Shown here piece by piece: positions 1-5,694 of a stretch of DNA of 39,931 nt. Below the pieces are notes generated by a model that searched no databases, was not told the origin of the DNA, and saw only the letters and a list, made by a program, of their open reading frames with translations. The number at the start of each line of letters is the position of its first letter. The first letter of the stretch is position 1. The stretch comes from a virus. The stretch lies in IMG/VR virus record IMGVR_UViG_3300010413_000134, positions 1-39,931 of that record; one strand, 5' to 3'. The position numbers were made by a program, and so were the translations under genes.

Positions 1-176
1 TTTTGTATATTATAACATCTAATCCTTTGTCTATGATTTATACTTGTATATAATTTAATGTATAAATCATGTGTAGAATTATATACATCAAAATTATATA
101 CTTCAAAAAAATCTCCATTATTTAAAACATCAAGATATATAGATTTATCTTTTGCAATTCTTTTTATATTAATCAT
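1..176 (-). CDS. Hypothetical protein, partial (C-terminus beyond left edge)
   Basis: A reading frame starts with ATG at 174-176 (minus strand) and stays open to the window edge, giving at least 58 residues (MINIKRIAKDKSIYLDV...). The start overlaps the last 8 bases of the upstream gene that ends at 169, as expected for translational coupling in a dense phage operon. No recognisable domain; the visible part alternates hydrophobic and polar residues as in a small beta-rich protein. The real stop lies outside the window. Function unknown. Confidence 0.6.
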   Translation of the reverse strand, partial: MINIKRIAKDKSIYLDVLNNGDFFEVYNFDVYNSTHDLYIKLYTSINHRQRIRCYNIQ

Positions 177-360
177 TATACAATTTATCCTGTATACCAC
201 GTAATATACTTATTGTATTTTTTATAGATTGTTTTTTATTATCATTATCACATAAATCAATTAATGATAATAATATTTGTATATTTTCTTCAATATCTGA
301 TTTATAAACTATACAATCTTTATGATATTTTCTTTTTGATATTTCTATAGTTACAAACAT
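169..360 (-). CDS. Small hypothetical protein, 63 aa
   Basis: Short leftward gene of 63 residues, largely helical by eye (a long stretch rich in Ile, Leu, Asn, Asp and Lys), without cysteine pairs, membrane segment or catalytic motif. It begins 2 bases after the zinc-ribbon gene at 363-497 and overlaps the following partial gene by 8 bases. It is not recognised as a member of any family; its position in the tight operon is the main support for it being real. Confidence 0.6.
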   Translation of the reverse strand: MFVTIEISKRKYHKDCIVYKSDIEENIQILLSLIDLCDNDNKKQSIKNTISILRGIQDKLYND

Positions 361-362
361 TG

Positions 363-497
363 TTATTCTTCCTCGGTATCACTTCCACAATTAGGACATG
401 TAAAATTTAAATCAAGTTCTTCTTCATAAAAATATTCATCACAGTATGGACAATAATATTTTGGTTTTTCATGTAAATCTCTAAATGCAGTAGACAT
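363..497 (-). CDS. Small zinc-ribbon protein, 44 aa
   Basis: A 44-residue protein starting at ATG 495-497 and ending with TAA at 363-365. It has two CxxC knuckles (CPYC near residues 16-19 and CPNC near 34-37) about 14 residues apart, the classic arrangement of a four-cysteine zinc ribbon, followed by an acidic tail (TEEE). Such mini zinc ribbons are frequent in phage early regions and usually bind nucleic acid or a protein partner; the specific role is unknown. It fits exactly between neighbours (2-nt gaps), which supports it despite its size. Confidence 0.75.
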   Translation of the reverse strand: MSTAFRDLHEKPKYYCPYCDEYFYEEELDLNFTCPNCGSDTEEE

Positions 498-499
498 AA

Positions 500-1150
500 T
501 TATAATTCCTTTAATATTTCTTTAGCAATTCCAGAATATTCTTCCCACTTATATGTTTTCTTTATAAAATGTGGTTGATGATCAATTCTAGGATAATCAT
601 AATCTATTAATTGATCTGGATTATAACCATGATCTTTACATATTATTCGTGCTATTTTTTCTATTAAAATTTTATTTTTAATTTCTTTTTTAGGATATAA
701 TTTTTCTAGTTGCTCATGTATTTCTTTTGATAATTTTTTTAAATTATCTGTAAATTCTTTAGTATTATCTTTTGTTTCTTTATGTATAATTTGATCTGTA
801 TATATTAAATCATTTTTTATTTCTTCATAATTAAATAATAATATTCCAGTATCTAGTATATCTATAATTAATAAAAATTTTTTATTATTATTAAATATTA
901 TTATATATTTATAATATGTTAATAAATTTATAGATTTAATATCTAATAAATTACATTTAAAATTTTCTTGTATTTTATTTAATATATAATCTATAGTAAT
1001 ATCTTTGTGTATAATTCTAGTTTCTTTTTTATTATAAAATACTTCAGCATAATCTTCCGCTGTTTCTAATAAAGCTTCTCGTGGTTTTTTACCACTTTGT
1101 ATTAAATAATCAAATTCATTAAAAAAATAATCTATCTTTTCATTATTCAT
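500..1150 (-). CDS. Hypothetical protein, 216 aa
   Basis: Unrecognised protein. The ATG at 1148-1150 (MNNEKIDYFFNEFDYL) is chosen because it has an AAGGA Shine-Dalgarno sequence 7 bases upstream and sits 2 bases after the stop of the small membrane gene at 1153-1296; an in-frame ATG at 1189 would overlap that gene. The N-terminal third is helical and acidic, the middle is hydrophobic beta (YKYIIIFNNNKKFLLIID), then a Lys/Glu-rich helix, and a polar C-terminus containing CKDHGYNPDQL and KWEEYSGIAKEI. No catalytic motif identified. Confidence 0.75.
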   Translation of the reverse strand: MNNEKIDYFFNEFDYLIQSGKKPREALLETAEDYAEVFYNKKETRIIHKDITIDYILNKIQENFKCNLLDIKSINLLTYYKYIIIFNNNKKFLLIIDILDTGILLFNYEEIKNDLIYTDQIIHKETKDNTKEFTDNLKKLSKEIHEQLEKLYPKKEIKNKILIEKIARIICKDHGYNPDQLIDYDYPRIDHQPHFIKKTYKWEEYSGIAKEILKEL

Positions 1151-1152
1151 AA

Positions 1153-1296
1153 TTAAGTCCTTATTATTAAATAAAATATTCCTAAACAAATACTTGCTAT
1201 AAAAGAAAGAAATATTCCTAAGCCAGTTTTTGTAAATGAATCATAAAGCATACCAAAAAACCAAATTGTTATTAAAGTAATATTCCATGAATTCAT
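1153..1296 (-). CDS. Small membrane protein, 47 aa
   Basis: A 47-residue frame from ATG 1294-1296 to TAA 1153-1155. Two hydrophobic segments (about residues 4-17 and 26-44) separated by a short polar loop (YDSFTKTGLG) make it a likely double-spanning inner-membrane protein. It lies 2 bases before the next gene, whose ribosome binding site is inside this gene's last codons, a normal coupled arrangement. Small two-helix phage membrane proteins include holins, exclusion proteins and lysis regulators; nothing here distinguishes between these. Confidence 0.65.
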   Translation of the reverse strand: MNSWNITLITIWFFGMLYDSFTKTGLGIFLSFIASICLGIFYLIIRT

Positions 1297-1307
1297 TATT
1301 AATTACC

Positions 1308-1490
1308 TTAAATAATCTTTTCTGTAATATCAATTTTATGTATTTCACCAGGTAATAATACATTAAATATGGTATCACCATTTCTGTTTTCTAATTCTAC
1401 TATAACTTCTTTTTCATTATAATTTTTATTCAAACAATAAATAAATAATTGTTCAACAGCGTTTTTTAATTCATATAATGTCATAGCCAT
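1308..1490 (-). CDS. Small hypothetical protein, 60 aa
   Basis: A 60-residue acidic protein (MAMTLYELKNAVEQLF...): an amphipathic N-terminal helix followed by beta-like segments (KEVIVELENRNGDTIFNVLL). No cysteines forming a metal site and no membrane segment. It starts 5 bases after the kinase gene ends, with no clear Shine-Dalgarno sequence, so it may be translated by coupling. Family not recognised. Confidence 0.6.
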   Translation of the reverse strand: MAMTLYELKNAVEQLFIYCLNKNYNEKEVIVELENRNGDTIFNVLLPGEIHKIDITEKII

Positions 1491-1494
1491 AATA

Positions 1495-2019
1495 TTACTT
1501 TATTTTAATTAATAAATTAAAACCCTCTCCTAATGACGGTTCTATATATTGAGATTCTTTTCTTTTGAATACTTCTTCCCAATTTTGATATCCTCGATTA
1601 TTACCAATTCTTCTCAATAAATCCACAATATTCCCAGGACCAAAGTTAATAGATATTATTTGCGCGGCATATTGTTTTCCTTGCGGTATAAATCTACAAC
1701 GGCTATCTCTTTTCACATTAGGCATATCAACAATAACATTATATCCTCTTCTTAACCCAACATCTACACAAAAATGTTCTATTTCTTTATAGAAATATCT
1801 TTTTCTTTCATCATATTTAGTATAACATCCATCTATCATTGTTGTTATAGCATCATCATTAACTATAATAAAATTCTTTGAATAATTTGCTATTTTCTTA
1901 GCAAATGTTGATTTACCACAACCAATATTACCTGTTAAAATTATTAATCGTAATCCATTATAAACAAAATAATGATTAAACAATTCTCTCATTGTTATAT
2001 TTTTATCTATTAATATCAT
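1495..2019 (-). CDS. P-loop kinase, polynucleotide-kinase-like
   Basis: A 174-residue P-loop NTPase. Walker A is GNIGCGKST at residues 30-38 after a hydrophobic beta strand (LRLIILT), and a Walker-B-like VDMPN is near residues 97-101, followed by the basic NVKRDSRCRF. This layout resembles the kinase domain of T4-type polynucleotide kinases and the AAA_33 family, which transfer ATP phosphate to a 5'-hydroxyl of nucleic acid or a similar acceptor. There is no phosphatase domain. The substrate is not provable from sequence; RNA/DNA end repair is the best guess. Its first 4 bases overlap the end of the following gene in the ATGA style. Confidence 0.7.
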   Translation of the reverse strand: MILIDKNITMRELFNHYFVYNGLRLIILTGNIGCGKSTFAKKIANYSKNFIIVNDDAITTMIDGCYTKYDERKRYFYKEIEHFCVDVGLRRGYNVIVDMPNVKRDSRCRFIPQGKQYAAQIISINFGPGNIVDLLRRIGNNRGYQNWEEVFKRKESQYIEPSLGEGFNLLIKIK

Positions 2020-2222
2020 TTTAATTCTTTTTCTAATAATTCTTGATCATTACATATAGGTTTATTAATAAAATTATCTAAACATTGATATAACTTTTCC
2101 AATTGTAGTCTTAAAAATAGATTTTGTGTAATATTAATCATTGTTTGGATACTTTCTTTTGATTTCTCCAATCTTTCTATTGTTTTAATAAATAATAACT
2201 CTTTTCTTGAATATAATTTCAT
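2016..2222 (-). CDS. Small hypothetical protein, 68 aa
   Basis: 68 residues, predicted mostly alpha-helical (LLFIKTIERLEKSKESIQ...), one cysteine pair too far apart for an obvious zinc site. The gene runs directly from the CxxC protein at 2225 into the kinase gene at 2019 with a 4-base overlap, so it is probably co-translated with the kinase. Unrecognised. Confidence 0.6.
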   Translation of the reverse strand: MKLYSRKELLFIKTIERLEKSKESIQTMINITQNLFLRLQLEKLYQCLDNFINKPICNDQELLEKELK

Positions 2223-2224
2223 TC

Positions 2225-2437
2225 TTATTCGGTAAATAATATAAAAAATATTTTAAAACATTTAAAACATGATTTTTCTTCATATCTATTTTCTTCACAA
2301 TGTTTATCTAATTCTTTATATAATTCTTTAATATTTTTATTATCTATATCTTCTATAATATCACATAAACATATGCTACACTTTCCTTCAAATGTTTTTA
2401 ATAATAATTCTTTTTCATCATTTGATAAATTTATCAT
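2225..2437 (-). CDS. Small cysteine-rich hypothetical protein, 70 aa
   Basis: 70 residues with CSIC near residues 20-23, a further Cys two residues later, and CFKC near 57-60; together with a His/Cys in between (KHCEEN) these could form a zinc site. The C-terminus is hydrophobic (FKIFFILFTE). The start overlaps the upstream 55-residue gene by 4 bases (ATGA). No family recognised; possibly a small regulatory metal-binding protein. Confidence 0.6.
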   Translation of the reverse strand: MINLSNDEKELLLKTFEGKCSICLCDIIEDIDNKNIKELYKELDKHCEENRYEEKSCFKCFKIFFILFTE

Positions 2438-2601
2438 TTAAATGGCCATTCTATCTTATTATTTTTTTCATATTCATTTAATATTTTTTCTATATCTTCT
2501 TTATTAATTGATCTTATGTTATTTAAAATTTCTTTATTATTACTTATTTTATCATTTATATTTTTATTTCTTTTAAAATATTTTTTAATAAAATTAAACA
2601 T
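2434..2601 (-). CDS. Small hypothetical protein, 55 aa
   Basis: A 55-residue frame from ATG 2599-2601 to TGA 2434-2436, overlapping the next gene by ATGA and overlapping the upstream gene's end (2594) by 8 bases. The protein is very basic at the N-terminus (KKYFKRNKN), helical in the middle and ends EWPFK. The overlaps at both ends are the main evidence that it is translated. No function assignable. Confidence 0.55.
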   Translation of the reverse strand: MFNFIKKYFKRNKNINDKISNNKEILNNIRSINKEDIEKILNEYEKNNKIEWPFK

Positions 2602-2845
2602 TGTTAAGTTTTTTTCTAAATTCTTTTATTGCCTTTAATTGATGCTCATCTTTAATCTTATAATTATTATATTCTATTCTACTTGTATCTATAATTCTTT
2701 CTTCTTGTTGATTTATTATTTCTAACATTAAATAATCCATTTCTTCTATTTTTTTTAGACCAACATATTCTCTTATATGTTTATATCCTAATAAATCATT
2801 AAACATTAAATACATCTTTAATATTTGTTGTTCAGATATTTTCAT
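2594..2845 (-). CDS. Hypothetical protein, 83 aa
   Basis: 83 residues, helical and charged (MKISEQQILKMYLMFNDLLG...), ending with a Lys/Arg-rich helix KAIKEFRKKL. No metal-binding cysteines, membrane segment or catalytic signature. It starts 3 bases downstream of the secreted FN3 gene. Not recognised. Confidence 0.65.
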   Translation of the reverse strand: MKISEQQILKMYLMFNDLLGYKHIREYVGLKKIEEMDYLMLEIINQQEERIIDTSRIEYNNYKIKDEHQLKAIKEFRKKLNNV

Positions 2846-2848
2846 ATA

Positions 2849-3295
2849 TTAATTACCAATATTATTATTTATTGTGTTATTAATTATTGTAGTTATATTC
2901 CCTCTTGGTGCATCAATTATTGGATATACAAAAAATAACTGAAAATAATTTGGTCTATTTGGTGCCTCTAAATCAGGCTCATAATATACTTCGTTACTAT
3001 AATCACTTTCATTTAATGATGTATCAACAGCAGTTAATACCCAATAAGTTTTATCACTTATATCAGTAGTAATATCACATGTATTATTAGCTGAAATTGT
3101 TAAAACAGGGTCTAACATATCATAATTTCCAGAAATTGTAGATTGATATAATCTATATTCAAGTAAATCAGGCTCAGTATTTGCATCCCACATAAATCTT
3201 ATTCTATATAATTTTGCATAGCATGTAATTGAAAATGATATTGTCAATGATATAATAAATAATATTATTAATAAATTATTTTTATATGATTTCAT
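2849..3295 (-). CDS. Secreted fibronectin type III domain protein
   Basis: The ATG at 3293-3295 is preferred because GGAG lies 8 bases upstream. The 148-residue product begins with a basic tip (MKSYKNN) and a hydrophobic signal sequence (LLIILFIISLTISFSI), probably cleaved after the CYA triplet. The mature part is a single FN3 domain: FMWDANTEPDLLEYRLYQ, ...YWVLTAVDTSLNESDYSNEV are the typical B-C strands and the F-G 'AVDxxxNES.YSNEV' segment. Export to the periplasm or cell surface is inferred. A secreted host-surface protein in a non-virion operon could mediate superinfection exclusion or surface modification, but this is a guess; the fold assignment is firm, the role is not. Confidence 0.75.
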   Translation of the reverse strand: MKSYKNNLLIILFIISLTISFSITCYAKLYRIRFMWDANTEPDLLEYRLYQSTISGNYDMLDPVLTISANNTCDITTDISDKTYWVLTAVDTSLNESDYSNEVYYEPDLEAPNRPNYFQLFFVYPIIDAPRGNITTIINNTINNNIGN

Positions 3296-3297
3296 AA

Positions 3298-3552
3298 TTA
3301 ATTTCTCCAAATAACTTTTTCAGATATTATATTATCAATTTCTTTATTAAGTTCTTCACTTGATATAAAATCATTATTTAGTCCGTTTATATATTGTTTA
3401 GATGTTTCATCTTTTATTACTTTATAAAAATGATTATTTATTTTTAATAAACAATTTTCATTGGAATTATTAACCCATCTTTGTTTTTCTATTTTAATTC
3501 CACAATAAAATGATAATACTGTAAATAAAACCATAAAAATTAAATTTAACAT
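3298..3552 (-). CDS. Single-span membrane-anchored hypothetical protein
   Basis: 84 residues with an N-terminal hydrophobic helix (MLNLIFMVLFTVLSFYCGI) followed by a polar, charged domain (KIEKQRWVNNSNEN...). This looks like an N-anchored inner-membrane protein with its C-terminal domain on one face. It ends 2 bases before the FN3 gene; the last codons (TGG AGA AAT TAA) supply that gene's Shine-Dalgarno sequence, so the two are probably coupled. Family not recognised. Confidence 0.65.
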   Translation of the reverse strand: MLNLIFMVLFTVLSFYCGIKIEKQRWVNNSNENCLLKINNHFYKVIKDETSKQYINGLNNDFISSEELNKEIDNIISEKVIWRN

Positions 3553-3567
3553 TCTATTTGATCATTT

Positions 3568-3909
3568 CTATATATAAATATGTTTTGTTGCTTGTTGTAA
3601 TATATTTTGTAATCTATCCCAGAATAAATCTACATTTTCTTTATTTTTAAATGCTATTGATGTACTAAATTTTGTACCATCTATTTTACGATATATTTTC
3701 TTTTCTCCTTTAATCCAATTAGTTGATAATATATAATATTCATTATTAGATTTAATTAAAACTGATTTATAAGATCCTTTTATTACATTTAGAATATATC
3801 CTAATATTTCTTCACAATTATCTAATACAAATAAATTTTCTCCTTTCGGCATTTGTTTCAACATTGTTTTAGTTAATCTTTTTTTTATTTTATGTATTTC
3901 TATTAACAT
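3568..3909 (-). CDS. Hypothetical protein, 113 aa
   Basis: 113 residues with a basic N-terminus (IHKIKKRLTKTMLKQM), a central alternating beta pattern (YKSVLIKSNNEYYILS, EKKIYRKIDGTKF) and a C-terminal helix (NVDLFWDRLQNILQQ). This alpha-beta composition suggests a small soluble domain. No catalytic or metal motif; not recognised. It stands in the leftward operon 15 bases before the membrane-anchored gene. Confidence 0.65.
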   Translation of the reverse strand: MLIEIHKIKKRLTKTMLKQMPKGENLFVLDNCEEILGYILNVIKGSYKSVLIKSNNEYYILSTNWIKGEKKIYRKIDGTKFSTSIAFKNKENVDLFWDRLQNILQQATKHIYI

Positions 3910-3953
3910 TTTTATAACCTATTTTCATTGACATAAATCTATAATTATATTTT

Positions 3954-4136
3954 TTAAAAAATGTTTTTTTTAAATTCATTTTTTATTCTTTCTTTATATC
4001 CAATATCAGTTTCTTGATAATGATAAATAAAGCCGTGATAAGAATCTTTTTTTTTAATAAGTTCATAATAAGTTTCTTTTATCTTCGGTTTAAAATACCA
4101 TATTCTCCTTTCTAAAAAATCAAGATTATTTTTCAT
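3954..4136 (-). CDS. Small hypothetical protein, 60 aa
   Basis: 60 residues rich in Tyr, Lys and Phe (MKNNLDFLERRIWYFKPKIK...), predicted helical, basic overall. It begins immediately after the stop of the broken CxxC gene (4137) so it would be the second gene of the leftward transcript starting at the promoter near 4571-4599. No domain recognised. Confidence 0.55.
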   Translation of the reverse strand: MKNNLDFLERRIWYFKPKIKETYYELIKKKDSYHGFIYHYQETDIGYKERIKNEFKKNIF

Positions 4137-4326
4137 TTATATTTCACTAATTTGTATTTGTTTTTTCCAATTATCTTCATGTTCTAAATGTAATTTTCTT
4201 AATTCCTTCACGGTTTTTTTCAACTGTTCCTGCGTATTGTGATTTTTCACACATAAATTCACAATTCTAATATGATGCAGTCAAACATTTGTCACATACA
4301 TATATAATTGTTTCGTCATTTAACAT
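4137..4326 (-). pseudogene. CxxC small protein gene broken by a frameshift
   Basis: From ATG 4324-4326 the frame reads MLNDETIIYVCDKCLTASY and hits TAG after 19 codons. In the +1 frame the sequence continues without stop for about 46 codons (HHIRIVNLCVKNHNTQEQL..., then a charged helix ending QIQISEI) to TAA at 4137-4139, directly before the next gene's ATG. Read together the two parts make a sensible 63-residue protein with a CxxC knuckle and a helical tail. The junction (minus strand ACTGCATCAT) is what a 2-base deletion from ACTGCACATCAT would give. Either a real frameshift mutation or a sequence error; less likely two unrelated short frames. Confidence 0.5.
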
Positions 4327-4570
4327 AATTTAATTTAATTTTATCATAAATAAGCTTAAGTTAATTTAAAATGTTAGGTGTGATGTGCCTAACTTTATTT
4401 CGTAATATATATACTATCGTATATATATTACTCATAAAGTTAATATTAAAATATTATTATATATTGCATTATTATATTATTACTTATATATTATATTAGT
4501 ATATACTAATATATATTATTATATATATAATATATTATATATATGACGCTCGTCCCTCGCGTCTATTATA
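4327..4570. other. Gene-free AT-rich region with stacked palindromes
   Basis: No credible gene. The stretch is almost pure A+T and carries several perfect inverted repeats: GTTAGG/CCTAAC (4373-4378 and 4388-4393, 9-nt loop), a 13-bp stem with a 4-nt loop (4402-4414 and 4419-4431), a loopless 22-bp palindrome (4492-4513), and the only GC-rich element, GACGC/GCGTC (4545-4549 and 4559-4563). It lies exactly between diverging operons. Such a DNA could be an unwinding element/replication origin, a repressor-binding region or a pair of transcription end points; the sequence alone does not decide. Confidence 0.6.
4545..4563 (-). promoter_or_regulatory. Stem-loop at the 5' end of the leftward transcript
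   Basis: GACGC and GCGTC form a 5-bp GC stem around a 9-nt loop. The leftward promoter at 4571-4599 would start RNA at about 4564, so this hairpin would be the first thing transcribed. 5'-terminal hairpins often stabilise mRNAs; this role is inferred from position only. Confidence 0.4.
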
Positions 4571-4599
4571 AGTATAGCAATTTTTTTTAGCCAAGTCAA
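4571..4599 (-). promoter_or_regulatory. Leftward sigma-70-type promoter
   Basis: On the minus strand: TTGACT (-35, plus positions 4594-4599), a 17-base spacer, TATACT (-10, 4571-4576), with TGC directly before the -10 (extended -10). It would drive the leftward operon 4326-1. The near-consensus elements and exact spacing make this a strong call, and suggest recognition by the host vegetative sigma factor. Confidence 0.7.
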
Positions 4600-4622
4600 G
4601 TAAAATTTTAATATATAATTTA

Positions 4623-4651
4623 TTGATTTTTTGTAAAATATGTGTTATAAT
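4623..4651 (+). promoter_or_regulatory. Rightward sigma-70-type promoter 1
   Basis: TTGATT (4623-4628), 17-base spacer, TATAAT (4646-4651), preceded by TGT (extended -10). It is followed by a candidate small RNA. The block TTGATTTTTT...TATAATTATAATG is nearly identical to the promoter at 9843-9871. Confidence 0.7.
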
Positions 4652-4657
4652 TATAAT

Positions 4658-4751
4658 GATACCCCAATAACCTTCGCTTCTATTCTTTCCAGCGGAATTC
4701 ATTATCTCGGATTCCCTGGAAAGAGATTAAAAAAATAAAAATAATCTTTTT
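4658..4751 (+). ncRNA. Candidate small structured RNA (about 95 nt)
   Basis: Starts where promoter 1 would initiate. It contains a strong hairpin: CTTTCCAG (4685-4692) pairs with CTGGAAAG (4716-4723) and GGAAT (4694-4698) with ATTCC (4711-4715), leaving a single bulged C and a 12-nt loop. It is followed by AGATTA/TAATCT (4724-4729 and 4742-4747) running into TTTTT, a weak intrinsic terminator. No open reading frame fits. The single-stranded 5' part (ACCCCAATAACC) could pair with a target. Class unknown; it could equally be the leader of the next transcript. Confidence 0.45.
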
Positions 4752-4773
4752 AGTAATTATCTATATTATATTA

Positions 4774-4802
4774 TTGACATATGTGAAATTATGTGTTATA
4801 CT
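4774..4802 (+). promoter_or_regulatory. Rightward sigma-70-type promoter 2
   Basis: TTGACA (4774-4779, perfect consensus), 17-base spacer, TATACT (4797-4802), preceded by TGT. Expected start is about 4809, right before the structured RNA that leads into the SLOG gene. The spacer resembles that of promoter 1 (both have ATGTGT before the -10), so both could share an operator. Confidence 0.75.
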
Positions 4803-4808
4803 AATAAT

Positions 4809-5035
4809 AGATTGTCATTATAATCTTATAATGAGATTGAGGCTATTATACCTGGATGGTGGGTAAAACTTCGGGAGAAGGTCCCTTGAAGCCTACTTTT
4901 CAATAGTCTGTGGACAAAACAGATCATGATGGAGAGAAGGGAGATATCGATGAAGTCATGGTTGCTAGTAATAGAATCTTAGTGTTATCGTACACCACCA
5001 ACGATAAACCAGCATATTAAGTGGAAAGCTTAATG
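4809..5035 (+). ncRNA. Structured RNA / 5' leader upstream of SLOG gene
   Basis: About 225 nt with clearly higher GC than its surroundings and a chain of pairable elements: TCATTATA/TATAATGA (4815-4834); AGGCTATT with AATAGTCT (4840-4847 and 4902-4909, one G-U) closing a domain that holds GTGGG/CCTAC (4859-4863, 4892-4896) and CTTCGGGA/TCCC..GAAG (4869-4876, 4882-4891); TCTGT/ACAGA (4907-4911, 4919-4923); CATGA/TCATG (4925-4929, 4956-4960); TTATCGT/ACGATAA (4985-5007); ATTAAG/CTTAAT (5016-5034). The last stem ends 15 bases before the SLOG ATG, which has no Shine-Dalgarno sequence. This looks like a riboswitch-type leader or a stand-alone RNA; no known class was recognised. Confidence 0.6.
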
Positions 5036-5049
5036 ATGATTATAATGAC

Positions 5050-5400
5050 ATGATTACAATAATTGCAGGATCAAGAAATATTAAAGATTATAATTTAGTT
5101 AAAAAAGCAATAAAAAATTCAGGATTTGAAATAACTAAAATAATATCAGGAGGAGCTGATGGAGTAGATAAGTTAGTAATTAGATATGCATTAGAAAATG
5201 GAATCTCTTTTGAAGTATTTCCTGTTACAAAAGAAGATTGGAAAAATTATGGAAGAAAAGCAGGTGTTATGCGAAATTTAGCAATGGTATAAAGATCTGA
5301 AACATTAGTGTCAATATGGGATTCAAAATCAAAAGGAACGAAAGACATGATATTAAAAGCAATGAGTAATAAGTTACAATTTTTTATTTATAAAGTTTAA
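5050..5400 (+). pseudogene. DUF2493/SLOG (YspA-like) gene with in-frame stop
   Basis: The frame from ATG 5050 encodes the DUF2493 (YspA/SLOG nucleotide-binding) pattern: IIAGSR at residues 4-9, IISGGADGVDKL near 33-43, FPVTKEDWKNYGRKAG, then MRNLAMV. TAA at 5290-5292 interrupts at codon 81, yet the same frame goes on with the family's expected C-terminal half (ETLVSIWDSKSKGTKDMI..., the WDGxSxGT motif) to TAA at 5398-5400. Full length would be 116 residues plus the changed codon. SLOG proteins bind nucleotides or their derivatives, often in stress or defence settings. A single base change (for example AAA, CAA or GAA to TAA) explains the break. Confidence 0.8.
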
Positions 5401-5413
5401 TTTAGGATAAAGT

Positions 5414-5683
5414 ATGTATTATTATATACAATCGAAATTAAAAATACCATCGAAATTAAAAATACCATTAGAAATTGAAAGTAAGTTTAAAAATAAATGT
5501 AAGAAAATTATTCTTGATGAAATCAAGAATAAAGAAATAGATAATAAAAGATTTGCAGAAATATTAAATATTTTACCATCTGGTGTAGATATTTTATTAA
5601 ATACACAACATTGGTCCATTGAAACCATAATACGAATTGCAAATGCTTTAGATTTAAAAGTAATATTGGACATTTTTTCATAG
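5414..5683 (+). CDS. Helix-turn-helix protein, XRE/HigA-like
   Basis: 89 residues. After a repetitive N-terminus (SKLKIPSKLKIP) the rest follows the pattern of short phage XRE/HigA-type HTH proteins: IILDEIKNKEIDNKRFAEIL (helices 1-2), LPSGVDILLNTQHWS (turn and recognition region) and IETIIRIANALDLKVIL (helices 4-5). Expected role is DNA binding and repression, perhaps of the divergent promoters at 4571-4802. An AGGAT sequence lies 6 bases upstream of the ATG. The HTH assignment is by pattern only and the recognition helix is poorly conserved. Confidence 0.55.
   Translation: MYYYIQSKLKIPSKLKIPLEIESKFKNKCKKIILDEIKNKEIDNKRFAEILNILPSGVDILLNTQHWSIETIIRIANALDLKVILDIFS
5431..5466 (+). repeat. 18-bp tandem duplication (two perfect copies)
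   Basis: The 18-base unit at 5431-5448 is repeated perfectly at 5449-5466, in frame, giving SKLKIP twice in the HTH protein; a decayed third unit follows (LEIE). Replication slippage is the likely origin. Confidence 0.85.
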
Positions 5684-5694
5684 GAAATAATATT

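Noticed and set aside
3230-3270. Lipoprotein signal (lipobox) in the secreted FN3 protein.
   Set aside because: The residues before the cysteine (S-I-T-C) do not fit a lipobox; ordinary signal cleavage after CYA is more likely.
4950-5000. Similarity to 16S rRNA (GTTGCTAGTAAT, GTACACCACC) and, at 4866-4881, to a 23S rRNA hairpin (ACTTCGGGAGAAGG).
   Set aside because: The matches are only 9-14 bases, in the wrong relative order for one rRNA, and lie within a differently folded RNA; no continuous rRNA fragment is present.
4809-5049. Group I or group II intron, tRNA or tmRNA.
   Set aside because: No catalytic core motifs, no cloverleaf or CCA end, and no interrupted exon around it.
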